64,000 nucleotides of DNA from Ancylostoma caninum (Eukaryota; Nematoda; Chromadorea; Rhabditida; Ancylostomatidae), in contig JBAJFG010000400.1 in NCBI GenBank assembly GCA_037903475.1, positions 310,001 to 374,000 of the forward strand, written 5' to 3'. The first letter of the stretch is position 1. Each line of letters begins with the position of its first letter. The translations under genes were made by a program, and so were the position numbers. Of the stretch, positions 32,901 to 47,600 are shown piece after piece. The notes below the pieces were generated by a model. The model worked only from the letters and a program-made list of their open reading frames with translations. It did not search any database and was not told the origin of the DNA.

Positions 32901-35640
32901 TTCGTTTATTTTATGTTGAAAAACTGCAAGCAGGGAGAGTCAAAAGAATCAAGAGAGGATTTCCTCCTGTAGAGCTAAAAACTGTACATGAGTCAGTGGC
33001 GGTTTGCATTGGCCAAAACACTGGCGCAGACTCCTTTTCAATAATATTAGAATCGAGCATGAAGCGGGAAATTTTATCCTAGCTCCTCCGAAATCAATGG
33101 TTTTCTAGATTTTTTGTTATTGTTCTCAATTTGTTTCCCTCTCTGCGATACAATTTTCTCATCGTTCATCCTTCCTGATATTTGTTTAAGTACACATCTG
33201 TAACGGTAACGGGCGTAGAACATCGGCTGAAGGGGGTGAGGGGGAAGGTGGGAACGAAGGGGTCACTGTCACTTTCTTCGGGGACGCGACCGGAAACTAA
33301 AAATAATTAAGATATCAGTTTGAATGTTAAATAGTTGGTGATAAATAATAAAAAATGACAATAGATAAACAATAAGTAGAAGCTCTCACTGCAACGCTTC
33401 GGTTCAATGATCTGAAAACAGCCATGTTTAGTAGTGGATAGTGATAAGAATAAGATATGTGGTATTTATAATATGTGGTATTTATAAGTCTAAATTCAGC
33501 CAGTACGCTACAACCTATCATCCACGCAACTGGCTAAGCCCCTCCCCCCGATAATGGGTTCCCAAGCGATCTCCTACGGGGCACTTATAAGCGCAAAAGT
33601 TGTGATGGGAAGCACATAATACCATTTTCATGATGGAAACACTAAAAGCGACAGATAGAGTTTACCAGACAAAGAAGCGCTGTCCTTGTGACTTCGTATT
33701 CACGATAGGAACCTTCGAGAAACACCTGAAGTACGAGTTTTCAACTCATCCAAGATAAATGCCTACCAAGAAATTCTTGACTCTTCATAGGAAAAGGCGT
33801 TTCTGAGCCGTTTCTTCTGTGGAGAACTGGGATATTTACTGAGACATTTGCCACGATCCTGTGCGGCTGGTGAAATCGATTTTCGGCACCCAACGCCCCT
33901 TTGTGGCAGATGTCATAAGAGGCACACCGAGTGCTCCACAGAAGAAAGGCCGCAAACATAAGCTTTTCTACGTTTTTGTAAAGAACCGTTCGTATCACTG
34001 CGATCAACATCTCTTGAATTCTTTTCATCCCAAAATACTGAAGACGACTCTGAAGTGAGACACTTCTTTCAACACTAATAACGATTTAACTGAAGTTATG
34101 GTGAACGGTGTCGTTGCCTAAACGTTTGTTCGCGTAAATAAATAAACAAATACTGGCACTGCAGAATATTCTGACTCTTCCTTATAAATGTGCTGAATAG
34201 CGGTAAGATTGTTGCTGCAAGATTAGGTTTTGCGTCCCAGGTCTGAACTTTGCTCGATTTGTGCTCGATGACAAAGCGATTTGTCCTCTGCCTCGTGGAC
34301 ACGTTTTACCATTTCCTTATTTCTCAGACTAGGATCGGCTCATAGCTCAGAAGTGCATGTTGTTGTTACAGTGCGAGGAATGAGAACTCGCAGCAATTTA
34401 TCAATCGTTACAGTTCCATTCATTTTCTCTAACTGCATCACCCGAAATCTGCATCAGTTGGTGTTCTTTCCACATTCACTGGATTCCTGTCAATAACGAT
34501 ATCGACTTCTTTTTTTCTATGTAACCCATTTATGTGCGGCGAACAGATGTTACCTCATTTACAAGTTTCACGCCGTTAATCCCCTGTATCACAACAATAT
34601 GGACATTTTTTCGCTATGGTATGCATTAGCTGGTCTACACACTTGAGCTCTTCGCATTTCCTTGACGAAAGGCTAGAAAGTACTGCTTGAGGAAGAGTTG
34701 GTTAAGTTCCAAATTGGAAGGTCACTTACTCATCCCGTACTTTTATATATATTTTTTTGCTGATGGTTATTTACTTACTTATTTACATCTGCTGAAAAAG
34801 GTTGACTGAATTCACACTTAAATAACTTCAATATCACCTGAACTACCTGTAACATGCCCAATCACTTTACAAAACAAAGACCACCAGGGGAAGACATGAT
34901 TCTCGTCAGCGGAATTGAAAGGATAAGGCTTGCAGTAAACTATGTATTAACTTTCACTTGGGGTTATCTCATACTTCTATGAATATAAGTAAATTTCGAT
35001 AGCTGGCTACAATAGCATCTCTTGCGCGTTATCCTTGGGCTAAATGAGCCTTAAATGGCAAATTTGGACATGATCTACGGACCAGAATTGAGCCTCAGAT
35101 CTCAGCTCCGTAGATCTGCTCTTCCTTCGTGACTCCTCGTGGGTCGCACTTTGTCGACACATCTATCAGGAGCTGTAAACATACGTACACATTTAAGCTG
35201 TGTTTATTATTTATCGGTATGTTGCCTTGTTATGCTCGTTGACTCTGACTAATAAGCCAGGCCATCATGTGGTTGTCGAACATGCTTCGAAAGGAATATT
35301 GCCTCTGACGGGCCGTTTGTCAAGGCTGGCAACAATGCTTCGCCTGGCCCTCCGAATTAGCTAGTCTTGTCACCAATCGCGTGTTTTTTCTCGCCGTTTC
35401 CACCATACTCATTCATTGTTCGGGAGCGTTCTATTCATTGGCGCAGACACTCTGCAAGACTTGCTTCGTCTGCTGAGCTTCTGTCAGCAACTTCCGAATG
35501 TGTGCTGTGATCTTCCCACAAAATTTTGTTCTTCCTATTCTGTTTCGCGTGAAAATTTGATTCTTTCATCGTATCTATTCTTTTTCCCTCATTCCCCAAT
35601 TTCCACTTCTAATTTTACAATTGTTATCCGTTAATGTTTC
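29908..35640. other. 5.7-kb stretch upstream of the receptor gene, no gene recognised
   Basis: Only frames under about 100 codons without domains are present (for example 31927-32226 + and 33741-34028 -). A 10-bp inverted repeat AAGTCTCACC / GGTGAGACTT lies at about 31265-31305. At 32735-32790 is an imperfect hairpin around CTCCCTCCGGGGAG. The promoter of the receptor gene presumably lies in the last part, but I cannot point to it. Confidence 0.35.
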
Positions 35641-35664
35641 ATTTTCAGAATTTCCGTTGATTAG
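35641..35664 (+). promoter_or_regulatory. Probable spliced-leader trans-splice acceptor and short 5' leader
   Basis: The sequence ATTTTCAG ends at 35648 and the ATG of the receptor gene lies 16 bases downstream at 35665. There is no start codon between them and no upstream coding exon that I can join in phase. In nematodes a TTTTCAG acceptor this close before an ATG is typically where the spliced leader is added. It could instead be the acceptor of a cis-spliced 5' UTR exon. Confidence 0.5.
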
Positions 35665-38600
35665 ATGAGCCGGTTGGTATGGCTGGTTAGCGTGCTCGTC
35701 GCTGCCGTCCACCCGCACGGATTCAACCAATGGTTACCGCCTTTCAACGAGAGCGCACGGATCTACGAGCTATGCACGAACGAAATGGATGACGTCATTC
35801 TGCTCCGGCCGGATCCCTCGAGGGTATGTGAAGGCGGCATGTTTGTGCTGAGAAGAGCGTTTCTACTGTCGGGCTCATGATGACCTGCAGAGGAGTGAAT
35901 ATGGAAGCACATGGGAACGGTCGTAAAATTAGCAGTCAGGGGAGGTTTCCATGCTCACTAGTACTTCGTATATTTCGTTCCTATAACCGCTTTCTTACTT
36001 CTAAGGTATTCGCAGAGTTCCCTTCTATTTAAAGACGTCACATAAGTTATCTTTCTTTAGATTTTTGGGCGAAGAACGTGCACGTTTACAATGTTCTGAG
36101 ATCTCGTAATGAACTAGCCCTGTACCTGGATGCATCATTGAGATTATCCAGGGCAAACATGTCGGCCCTGGCGTCCACGATGGCTAAATTTGTGGGTGTC
36201 AACACTTTTACCCTGGGTAATCTCGATGATGCGTGCGGAATGTAAGATAGAAGAGAGCGTCGTCTGTCACAATCTTTAAGCGCGTTACTGCAACACGTAG
36301 AGTGCCGGAACTAGATGTGAACAAGTGTATATTGTCAGTTCTGGGTCGGATTCATCATTGGAAAGCTGGGTAAAATCATACCAATGGGTATGATTACCCA
36401 TGAGCAACAGTTGGGTATAGACGACATCACGTAAACACCTTGATAGGTACAGGATAAATTCAGCTGCTGGCTTTCATCTGAAAAATGCTGAGAAATGCTT
36501 TCAAAGGAGCATTTTCCAGCATTTTCCAAGAAGGAACAAAGCCTTTGTGAGAAGTGTTTAGTTTTGAGTCCTCTTTTGTTTTCCTGAAAGAGCATTCTCA
36601 ACGCTGTCTCTTATCCTAGCTCTTACTTAGCGACCTTTTCAATCTTTGGGCATCAACATCAATAAGTGTCGCTTATCCAATACTGCCTATCTCAATTTTT
36701 CACCCATTCATGGCTGATGACGGCACACTTCAAATTGGCTGACAAAGATGCTCTGTGGTCCTGGTTCGGAAATATAATTGGCTCTGGTTATGAGCTGTTC
36801 CGGTGGCTGGGCCAGGTAGAGGTCCAGAGAGGAGAGACCACTCTTCCGACATCGGGGTGTTCCCGCATTTTCTCATTCAAACCTGTGCACCACCAGTTGG
36901 TCAAATTGGTGAAAATTACTCTCAGGCACTTTTCGGTGTCCTGCGCTGTTCAATTAGATTTCATATACATAAATTAAGTCTTAAAATGCTAGAGTTGATA
37001 CCATGAGTCCAAAAATGGGGGTCGTCCCATAATTTTGAAACGCACTGTATATGCTACATTTGCTACATATTACTTGAATTTTCGCTTAATTATGAGACTA
37101 GCAGGAAATTGTGATGAAATATTTTAGAAAATTAAGAGGAATCAAAATAGGCAAGGGTAGAGCGCTAAAGGCTTCCTGAAGTGAGAAAGCGGAAGTTGAA
37201 CACTGCACTGGACTTGAAAAACAATTTGTCTTCCTGAACTTTCCTGAAGAAGACTCTCTAAAACATAACACTAGTCAGAGATGTGAGTAAAGAAAAGTCG
37301 TTCAACCTGTACCTAGCACTCGAAACTCTGGAATTTGCATTTATTTTCTCCTCATCCGGAATGAATGAGCATGGCAATTCAATCTCATTAGATTGCAGGT
37401 GAAGTTCTACATGGAGAAGTACGTGCTCTGCTACCCTGACTTTGCAAAATTTGTCCCCAAAAAAGATCAAGGACTAGTGTGGCTAATGAGATCACTGCGG
37501 TATGTCGTCAGCTGCTGCTGCTGGCAGCCGAAAACACCTGTAAAGAACTTCCTGTTAAGGTTTTGCGAGGTTAATCAGATCTTCGCGTATAGCCGCTACG
37601 CTCACACCTACCATCGTGACTTCCAGACGTTGTTCCTGAAGTACGCTTACGCCCTGGTGAGCTTGCATTCCTTCTGCGAAGATTCTTGTTTGCAGTTTTA
37701 CATACGATTCCTGTTTTTCTCCATCAATGTACCTTCTGAAAGGTATTTTTCTTTGAAAAGCCACTGTCAAAGTGACACACTAGTAATATTGCCTCAGATA
37801 CATTAGTTGTTTTTGATGTATGTGAAAGAGACTGTAAGGAAGCAGGAATGGTCTAGGAGGAACTCCATTAAGAACCCTGGAATGAAGGGAGTAAGGAAAA
37901 TATCATTCTCAACACTTGTGGATCAAACTTGCAGGACCACGCACGTCACTTCTCGTTCTCCTTCTCTCGGAGCCTACCGTTAGCCAGAAATAGGCCTGTA
38001 TCTAACAAAATTCAACCAAAGAATAAGAGAGCGGATACCTGCCGATTTTCAGAGAGAAAGAAAAAGAGAATAAAGGAGATACTTAAAACGAATTGTTCAA
38101 AGAATTTCTCGCGAAGGCCGGTTAGGGCAGCATTCACATTCTGAATGAAAATACCACGCAACCGTCGCGAATAGCCGCAAGGCCGCAAATGGGTGCTTCT
38201 CACGTGCGTCTGAGGTGCGTAAGAGATGCGTCTTGGTCCATCTTCCATCACAAAGACGCATGTTCATTGAATCACGCATCTATGTAGTATAGTACATGAG
38301 CTGCTCTACAATAGATCTTTACCAATAGGATACTAATCAGATGCAGCGAAATGATTGGAAGCATAAGTCCGTGGATAACTTTTTACTGGATACCAGAATA
38401 ACCAAACCACACTATTATATTTGTCAGAACGCGTTTCTCTGACTGGGTAGAATACATTGGACAAGGACACTGATCTTTACAACTATCGCATGATTTGCCT
38501 CGATCATTCTTTACCATTCCATTCCTGCACTATTAAATTTTAAGATTTGCGACAAGGGACGGCTTGTTCCGAAAGAAGAACATTTCAACATGTACCTCTA

Positions 38601-41600
38601 CTCCTCCCTATTCAAGGCTCTCTATGAGCGAGATAACACGGACAGAATGTAGGTTTTGCTCCTTTCCACTTTTCCTTTCCACCACACTTTGCGATTGCCA
38701 CTGGCTTCAATCCTGTGAACTGTGTCTTTCAGGCTCATCTGCCAGCGAATATCGGATGTATACTCCGACTTGTACAGTAGATGCTACGTTCCACATGTGG
38801 GAAAACGACAAAAGAAAATCAGTGAGGTGTGGTCTCATTCTTTTTTTTCCTCTTCGCATCATCTCTCCCAATTGTGGATCTTTTCAGCGATGCTCCGGCC
38901 AGTCTACTCCTCTGCTGAAGTTTCCGTCACTGTTTCAGCGGTTTTCGCGCTATTGCGACGACTTCAACCAGTTCATCAACAACTCCGTTGTGAGTTCTCC
39001 TGTCTGCCGCGACACGAAGATCTCGGCGACTTCCCGTTTTCCCATTAACAAACTACTGCTGACACTGAGCCTGATCTCTCACGAGCTGCAAAAAAGCAGC
39101 TTCTGCGAACCAGCGGGGTAGACAGTCAAATTTTTCCCGGATTTTTTAGAGAGAGGTAGAGTTTTTAGCCAAGCTCGTTAATCATTGAGAGAATTTCCTG
39201 TGAGCAGTGCACAGCATTTGTGGCAGATTTCCCTTAGACCCCGAATTTCTTACTGATGTGGCATGCACTTCTCTTCCTTATTCAACCCATTGACGACCGC
39301 GCAGCTCAGCGGTGAGCCGCGCCTCTTTTTTAACTACTGGGCATCATTTTTCAACTTTTTCGCAGTATTCCTCATGAAATGAGTACGATGCCAATTTCTT
39401 AAGCAACGGTGTTTCGAGAAAGAATTTCATTTATATTGTGGAAACTACAATAAAAAGGGTGTGATTTTCGATGAAGATTGCATTACATTTCTTGTGTAGT
39501 AGATGGAAATAATATGTATGAAAGTCACATTTTCTACATGGACACATTCGTTACAACTACGTACCACTTCCACATTCGGCAGAGATATGAGAACGTCTTT
39601 ACTCCTGGGGTACTGCCTTACAGCACTCGAAATACCTTTCACAAACTTCCTCCCCCCTCCCCCCCCCCCGGCCTTAAAACTAGTGGGAAACGTTTAGATT
39701 CTCCTCTTTTCTTGCTCAATGATACCGGAAATTTTCCAGAAATAAATTTCAAATTATTCCCGCAAAACTATCAATATTAGTCACAATATCGTAACACCGT
39801 GGAACTATGCGGGCGGCCCGCTCTCGGAAGGTGCGTTGGTCCCATTCGCCAGACACGGAAAACGCGCGGTCATCAATGCGTTAACACTTCTTCTGAAGCC
39901 TCGTAATATCGTTGCTGCACTGATTGTTTGCCAAAAAAAAACCAGGAACCGCATCGCGGCATCCTTGGGGAGCCTACAGGATTATTCTCGGCCGTACGCG
40001 AAGAAAAGAGAAGCAGAGCGGCGATGATCGAAAAATTCCTTCACGTTCAACCACCGGTAAAACCGTTCTGGCTGATGGAAACATGATTTCAAGGAAAAAT
40101 AGTAGACATGAGAACCATGAATAAGCTGATGTGAACTTTTTAACTTTTCTTTGAAAAATTTTTTAAAGTTATTCCGTATAGATTTTGAAAGCTGTGCTGG
40201 TAGCCTCTCCATTAAACCATTGCGAGCAACAACTTTTCATCCCATCAAGATACGCGGCAGTTCAAAAGCACTTTTTATCCTCATCGCAAAATGCGTGTGT
40301 TTGAACGAATAGCAATATTCTTACTCATTCATTCAAAAATCATAGAAATTTATCATATTCCACTCGTATTCTTCCAGCTTTACTTACCAATTGTATCATA
40401 AAATCTTTCGGTGATAATTCGAAGAGCATTTACTCACCTGGACATCTCCTTCTTATTAGAAATGCACCAAACGGACAGAGAATGGGAAAGCAATTCTCTG
40501 TTTCAGGCCATCTCCAACATGGGTCTAGCTCTGTCTGAGGACATACTATTCATGAATTTACTCAGGTATTTTCTTTTAGGGCGATTACGTCCCCTTATGC
40601 TGCATGCTATGGAGACGTAGTAGCTCCATCTATTTTATGAACATCAATTGATTCGGTTGTTAGTCAGCAATTCACTCAACTTGATCCTGATTAGTGTCCT
40701 GGTTCAGCTCGAGCATGGTGTCGAACATTCACTCCGACTCTGAGTTGCCATCACTCGTCCTGAAGACCCGTCTCCTTCTGCAGCACTTCTCGCTGGCTGC
40801 AATTAAGTTGTGGAAACAAATTGACCAAGTTAAGAAGTGAGTGAATCTTTTGCCCCTTCGTGAAGCAGTGCCCTATGTAGGTTCTCGCACATAAACTTTT
40901 TTCTTGGGCTATTTTTGGCACAAAATGCTCCTGTCACACACATTGTTAGTGCACTACATAAAATGAATGGATTGAGTGAAGGAACTTCTATACAGGCTTC
41001 TTGGTACGAGACGGAAATTCTGCCATTTCAGGTGCAGGCAAGCCGTCATCCTCGAGATTGAGCGTAACGAGACCCTGAATGCCAACGAGACGGAGGAGGC
41101 GAGGTGAGGGTTTGAAATAGTGACAGATTGGCTTCAACTAGATGTTTTTTTGTCTCTCGTCGTTCAATTATTCTCATTTATTTTTTAATTCATCCATTTA
41201 TTTATTTCTTCACGTATTTATCTAATGTTCTAAGTTGACCCGTATTGTACTAGATAAAAAGCAGAGGTTTCGTTTCCACTCTGTGAATACCGTGATTTTT
41301 TAAATGGCCCAGTCCGTCACGGTGGAACAGGTTGCCCCCATTCTATGCACAGGAAAGTAGTCCTTTCCAAGATTTATTTCATATCCGAAGGCAGTGAACG
41401 AGCAACTCTTACGAAGTCTGGAAAAGCGATTTAAAGGCCTCGCACCTATAAGATTCTTTTCTGAGATTTTTGCATGGAAAAAAAAACTTAGGAGCTCTGG
41501 TCAAAGTGTTTAACGTATTTCTGTAAGGTTGTCGGAAACCCCTTGCCAAACCCTAAGTTTTGGGATTTTGTGGGCGTGGCCAAAGCGAGACCACGGTGTT

Positions 41601-44600
41601 TCGACATCATGTACTTTCGTACTGGTCACTGATGGAGCGCACTTATACTGTTAGGGGGCAAACGATGAGGAACTCATAGATGGAATACAAATTTCCTCAG
41701 AAGGTGTGCTTCCACGAGAGCATTACTCAGAAACCTCGTCCTCCCACTTTGTGCCAGCTCCCAGGCTCCTCCTACAAAATTATTGTGAGTGCCGAAATCC
41801 AGGGGGATTCCGTGGGTACTCTCTTTAACCCATATCAAACAATTTTGTAAGGTATCATGTGTGGACGGGATGGGAGCCTAGAGCGATAGCGGATAGGCTA
41901 GTTTTTAAACGCGGAAATTTTATTGATTGAATGCAGAAACACTGTCAGTGCTGAACTGTCGGGACCAAAAAGTCGAGTTCTTAGACGTATCTCTATCTTT
42001 TTGTATGGTTATGTGACCCAGTAATACAACTTTATTCTCAGTTTCATTATGGTACTTAGCTCACCTGCCGATGGAATCACTTGGCCTTTATTGTGTTAGG
42101 CATGAGCCAAACGGTGAGACTCACCCCTAGCATCTTTCAATCTGAAACTCCTCCAACACTTAAGATTTTTGGGATTGACATCATCTCAAAGCTTGGTGTT
42201 AGGAGGACTGCAAGCTAATACATCAAATTTCCCTGTGTTGTTTTTCTCAGAGCAAATCACCCGTAAACATGATCTTTACAGCAGTTTGGCTAAGCTTCAC
42301 ATATGTTGATTGTACAAGGTGACCCAAAAGTTTTTCGCCGGCGTTCAACAGCTGCGAAAACTCTAAATGAGAACAAATGATGGTCGAATTGAGAGAATGA
42401 TTTTTCATGACTCTGCCAACGAAACTGACTTGTTCGAATCTTGAAAGCCTGTTTCTTGATGCTGCAGCAGAGGCGAAAACGTTCCAAAGCGGAATTGCTT
42501 CTGGACATTTGTGCGTCATCCAAACCTTCCCCTTAGATGACATTCAAAGGATGTCCGCAGGCATAGGTACGATAATTTGAGACGCGTCTCAACCCACCAT
42601 CACTTATGGTAGCGCTGTTGGGGGGAAACCCCACCTACGACGATGAGTATAAGTTGGATCCGGGGCGCAGCCCCGGACCGCAAAAGGGTGCACAAAGTCG
42701 CACATTTTGTTCGGGAAAGGAAGAAACACATGGAACACGCAGTTGTAGATTAAATTCTACCTACAAAACAGCGTTAGGAAACATGATGCTCAGGAGTCGT
42801 CGGTAAACACGGGTTGAGACTATAGGCATGAGATTGCCGGAAATCTGAGCTTTGTCCTGGAATATCGTGTTCACCTCAAAAAAAGTAAGTGTTGCGCAGT
42901 TGTACGGAATAGTAATGCGACGTTATACCAGGTTTTAGTGGAGCGACAGAAATTTAGTGGAGCGACAGGAATGCAGATAAGAATAACTGAGAAATCTCCT
43001 AAAACCTAGAAACCACAATATCTTCTTTATTTGGGAGAATTGAAAGTTGCGCAGTTGTCAGCTGAACTCAGAATAAAATTCTGAGCTGATAGATATATAA
43101 TTCTTGCTATTTTCATCCACTTCCGACGGAGAATCCAGGTTGAGCCAGATGCTCCGTCCGTCTCACCCTCGCGTCGGGCGCCCTCTCATATTGCGTGCTC
43201 TCTCACTAACCCTCCTGAGCTACACGGGGCATCTGTCTCAGGCGGGCTTTTCCAGTCCAGCATGGAAGGAAGTAGCAAGTATTATTTTTCATTCTACTCA
43301 GAATCGCACGGGCTCCGCAGATGACAACTGCGCAACAACTGGTTTTTCGGACTGAATTAGATATTCAGCCAAAAAGCGTTTTCAAACATGACCTGTTTTC
43401 TGGGCCAGTTTCAGGCAAAGGCATTCGCTTTTATGACCACTGTGTGCGCAATAGAGTGTTGACCGAATCGAATAATATTCGAATAATTATTCGAATATTC
43501 GAATATTCGTTTATTCGAAACATTCGAATATTCGAAAAATCAGAATATTCGGATTATTCGAATATTCGACGCTTTCAAAATATTCGTTTATTCGAATATT
43601 CGAATATTCGATCACTCTTAATTATTCGAATATTCGAATATTCGGGGTGGGTTCATTCGAATATTCGATTATTCGACGAATCGAGTAGTCATTTTCAAGA
43701 GCACCTTCGCTCTCATAATCATTCTCGAGCCCCATCAGCAAGTACCTACCGTCGCTAAATTTGAGCTTGCTAAAATTTCATTCATACTTCGCCAGTAAAC
43801 ATTGCTCCCGTTGTCAGCTCGCCACGTTATCATTTCAACGGGGTAACGGCAGACTTTCTGCAGGCTCACCGCTCCTAGATAATTTAATGACCCCGTTCGA
43901 TTACTTGGTCGACTGTAGAGTTGCCTCGCCAAATATTGGTACCGCGGTTCACCCGCACATTGTCTGAGAATACCTGCTGACGTAGACAGATCGCTACAAT
44001 TTTGTGGCACGTCTCGAGCCTTCAATTTGATGGAAAACTCTTCAGAAAAGCAAAGAGCTTACTGCGAATTTCCAATGTTTATGATACTATGATAATCTTT
44101 ATGCCATGAAGGCTTTACGCCTCCATTAATCCTACTTTTCCAACCCCGTCCCTCAACCTTATCACCAGCATGCCACTGCAACTTCTGTGCACAAAATTTG
44201 AGAAATTAACTTCATTTATATATACAATACAAAGCACCCGTTCTGAGAAACGATCTCGAGATGTTGGATGGAAACCAACGCAATGCGATTAGCAATTATG
44301 TACAAGTTTGACGTACTAGTTTGCTGAGTCAAAAACTCCTAAAAATGCTCCTATTTGTTTTCAGTATCTATTAAGAAACTCGTGCTGACCTGTATATTGC
44401 TGTAGCACCAAACTTACGCAGACTCATAACAGAAACGAGTGTGATACTACATACATATCTTGAGGGTTCAGTGTTTTGGGTTTGGGGTAGTTCATGTAAT
44501 TGCTAGTAGCTGCATGCTGAACCCGTCAGCTGAGAACTGGGTTCACTTGAAATCAGGTTCGAAACACCGGTTCTTAACTCTGTTCAGTGTTGTCTTTTCC

Positions 44601-47600
44601 GCGAAAGTTTCACCCATTTTCGGATGTCTTTCCGGATCAATTCTTTGTCTTCAATATAATAAACATTTACACAAAGTAACCGAAATCACTACGCTACACA
44701 AACAGTAAGTTTTGTTGGCAGCAGCTTTTAAAAAACGGTTCCTTTGTAATTCCATCAAATACTGAGCACTACACTCTGAGGAGGTAGTTCTCGTTTTGGC
44801 AGTAGTTTTGGCAGTTATCGGCGTCCGAGTCATCCACATTTCCTTACGTGAGTTACATAAAGAACCCACTCCTCGTCACCGGTAACCAAGATGGCGAGCT
44901 GAGCGAAGCTCTGTTGAAACCCCAAAGAGTTTATGCGGACACTCTGCGCACTTGAAACTAGCGGTCACTCAGATCATGAGGTATCCATACGTCGTATGTC
45001 CTTGCCTCCCCATGGAGAAGGAGATAAGCAAATATTGTGTCGTGATGACGTTGGAGGTCTTCTGCCAGGTCACGGATACTATAATACTACGCGGATTCTA
45101 TTCAATCAGTTCCAGGAGGCGCCCGCTTCTGTGGCATCCCTTGAGTTGCTACGCTTCCTGAGTTATCAAACCAGGAGCAGCTGAATATGCTTGTAGTCAG
45201 TGACAACTCAGACAATGGAGCGGGCTGACCGCGGTACCAAAGTGTGCTCCGCGGGCTGACCGCGCAGGACCTGCACAATGTACGATGCAACCTTTGTGAA
45301 CATAATGACAGTGACAAGTGGAGTGCACATGAAACGAAATTCTTTCTGTGACGGTGTTGAATAGGTTAAGAAGATTCTCGCATCCATTTTTTGCTGAAGA
45401 AGTAGAATCCATCCCAAATTGCGGCTGCCACACCCCAGATATTTTTGGAGTGAAGCTCTCATTAAGAGAGCTTTGTCATCAATACTATGCACTTTATGAA
45501 CAGCTACACAAGGAAAAACTTTTAAGGACATAATCTGAAGAATGCAAATAAATCCTAGCGATCTTGGCCTTTCTATTTTTCAAAACTGTTTGTACTGCGC
45601 AATTTCCAAAGGTAAAAAGGGAGATTTTTCGTCTGATCCTAAATTTGATCGCTAAAATGTCATCGACACATCATCAGTAACTATCACTGTCGTTATTAGC
45701 ACGTCACGACATTGTTTCCGCAGGCTGACCGCGGACCTTTCTCGGGCTGACCGCGCACCGAAATCTGGCTGACCGCGCTTAATTATTTGCCTGACCGTGG
45801 AGCTGGCTACGGTCCGCCAAATATTGGTACCGCGGTCAGCCCGCCCCGTTGTTCGAGAATGTTTTCAGTCATGATCGCAACGGAATTATAGGATAAACTG
45901 GATATAGGTAGAGCATTGACTACCCATTATATAAATTTTGGACAGCAAATTCCAAATCAATTTCGAAAAATTTAGCAACACACAAAAGTAAGTGACTTTG
46001 ACTAAGTAAGTAAGTAGTAGTAAAGTGACTAAGTAACTTTCGCGGCAACCTAGTAAAGTGACTAAGTAACTTTCGCGGCAACCTAATGAGTAATTGTCCT
46101 ATCCAAAGAACTACCCTTTGCATACTCAGCCGAAATAAATGTAGAACAACTTCTCAAATATTCGAAGTATTCGAATATTCGAAGTTCATGATCGAATATT
46201 CGAATAATTCGAATATTCGAGAAGTTGGAATATTCGAATTATTCGAATATTCGAATATTCGGAGATGTCAAAATATTCGTTTATTCGAATATTCGAATAT
46301 TCGGACGCTTCAAAATATTCGTTTATTCGAATATTCGAATATTCGGCCGTATCGAAATATTCGATCATTCGAATATTCGAATATTCGAAAAAAATTTTCG
46401 AATGCAACACTCTAGTGCGCGAGGATGTCGGCACTTTGATAAACAACTGCGCAACTCACCGTTTTCTGAAAATTACCGAGAAATTTTAAAGAGCGCAAAT
46501 CCCCGTCTGCATTTTTAAAAAAATTGATTTCTCCGTGGGTTCTTGGTAAGAATCGTCGGTCTTCGTGTCGTTTTGTAGAGAATGTTATGAAGAGGATTAT
46601 TGACAACTGCGCAACATACAGTTTTATGAGATTGCCGAAATATTTAGCGAAAATCAAATCAAGGTGAGACGCTATCAGTGTTGAGAGTGTGCCGGCATGG
46701 AGACAGGACGTCAGTGCAAATCTCTGACATGTTAGCTGTCTGACATGTTATAGTGAGAATGAAGAGATTGTGAGGGTATTCAGCATTCCGCCTCTGAACA
46801 TATGATCTTTTTCCCCTTTTTGTGCACTACTAGAGCTGTTTCGGTGCGAACCATGTTTAAAAAAGGGCTTCATTATCTCGCACTCTGTAAACTTCACTCT
46901 TTAGACCTTCCTCAACTTCATCGAAGTGATTGAGGAACAACCTTCACTTTTTTGACTCAGACAACCTTCACTTTTCCGACCCCTGTCTCACCACTATCGT
47001 ACCTATGTCCGCAGGGAGGCAGTCATGACGTAAACCACAACAGGACATTCTCTTCCAGAAACATTGGATTGCATGGACAAGGAAATTAAACATAACGCTG
47101 AAGACGAAGTGGGTATGCTCAGCGCACACCCAGCTTTGAAGCCAGCTCTGAGGTACGAAATGAATATCCTTCGTGGTTCATAATTCAACGCACCGACCTA
47201 GAACAATTTCGGGAACGTTGTTCATCAGCATCAGCATCTAGTCTTCTAAAGTAATCATGACATGAATCCGCCCTCAGCTCCTGTTCGATAAATGACTCGA
47301 TATAAACGCACGAGAGTGCCGTCCTGTCGAGGTCACTCTTCTCTTTACTATAATCTGGCTGCCATAGTGGGCACCCTCAGCAGTTCTATGCGATTTTTTT
47401 TCCTGCTGTTTTAGGGAAATCTATGTTGCAATTGTTTTTTCTCTTCAGCAATTTTGTGGGACATGATGATGACATGCAAATGTCGATGGGCAACTCCGCT
47501 AGGGGATGTTTCCGTGTTTGTTATACCAACAAAGAAAGAGCTTTGGAGATCGAATAGAACTATTTTCGTTGGAGGCACTCTTAGTGAATCTCCTAGTTTG

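Noticed and set aside
37500..37626. GTATGT donor at 37500 as the end of exon 2 with a later acceptor inside the called exon
   Set aside because: The CAG acceptors I tested downstream (37578, 37626) give an in-frame stop; reading through to the GTGAGC donor at 37657 keeps the frame open.
42247..42543. 98-codon minus-strand frame as transposase of the ACAGGGTGACCC element
   Set aside because: No HTH or DDE/D motif could be read; the frame crosses the terminal repeat itself.
44200..44240. TATATATA stretch as a promoter
   Set aside because: No gene follows on either strand; it is within AT-rich intron sequence.
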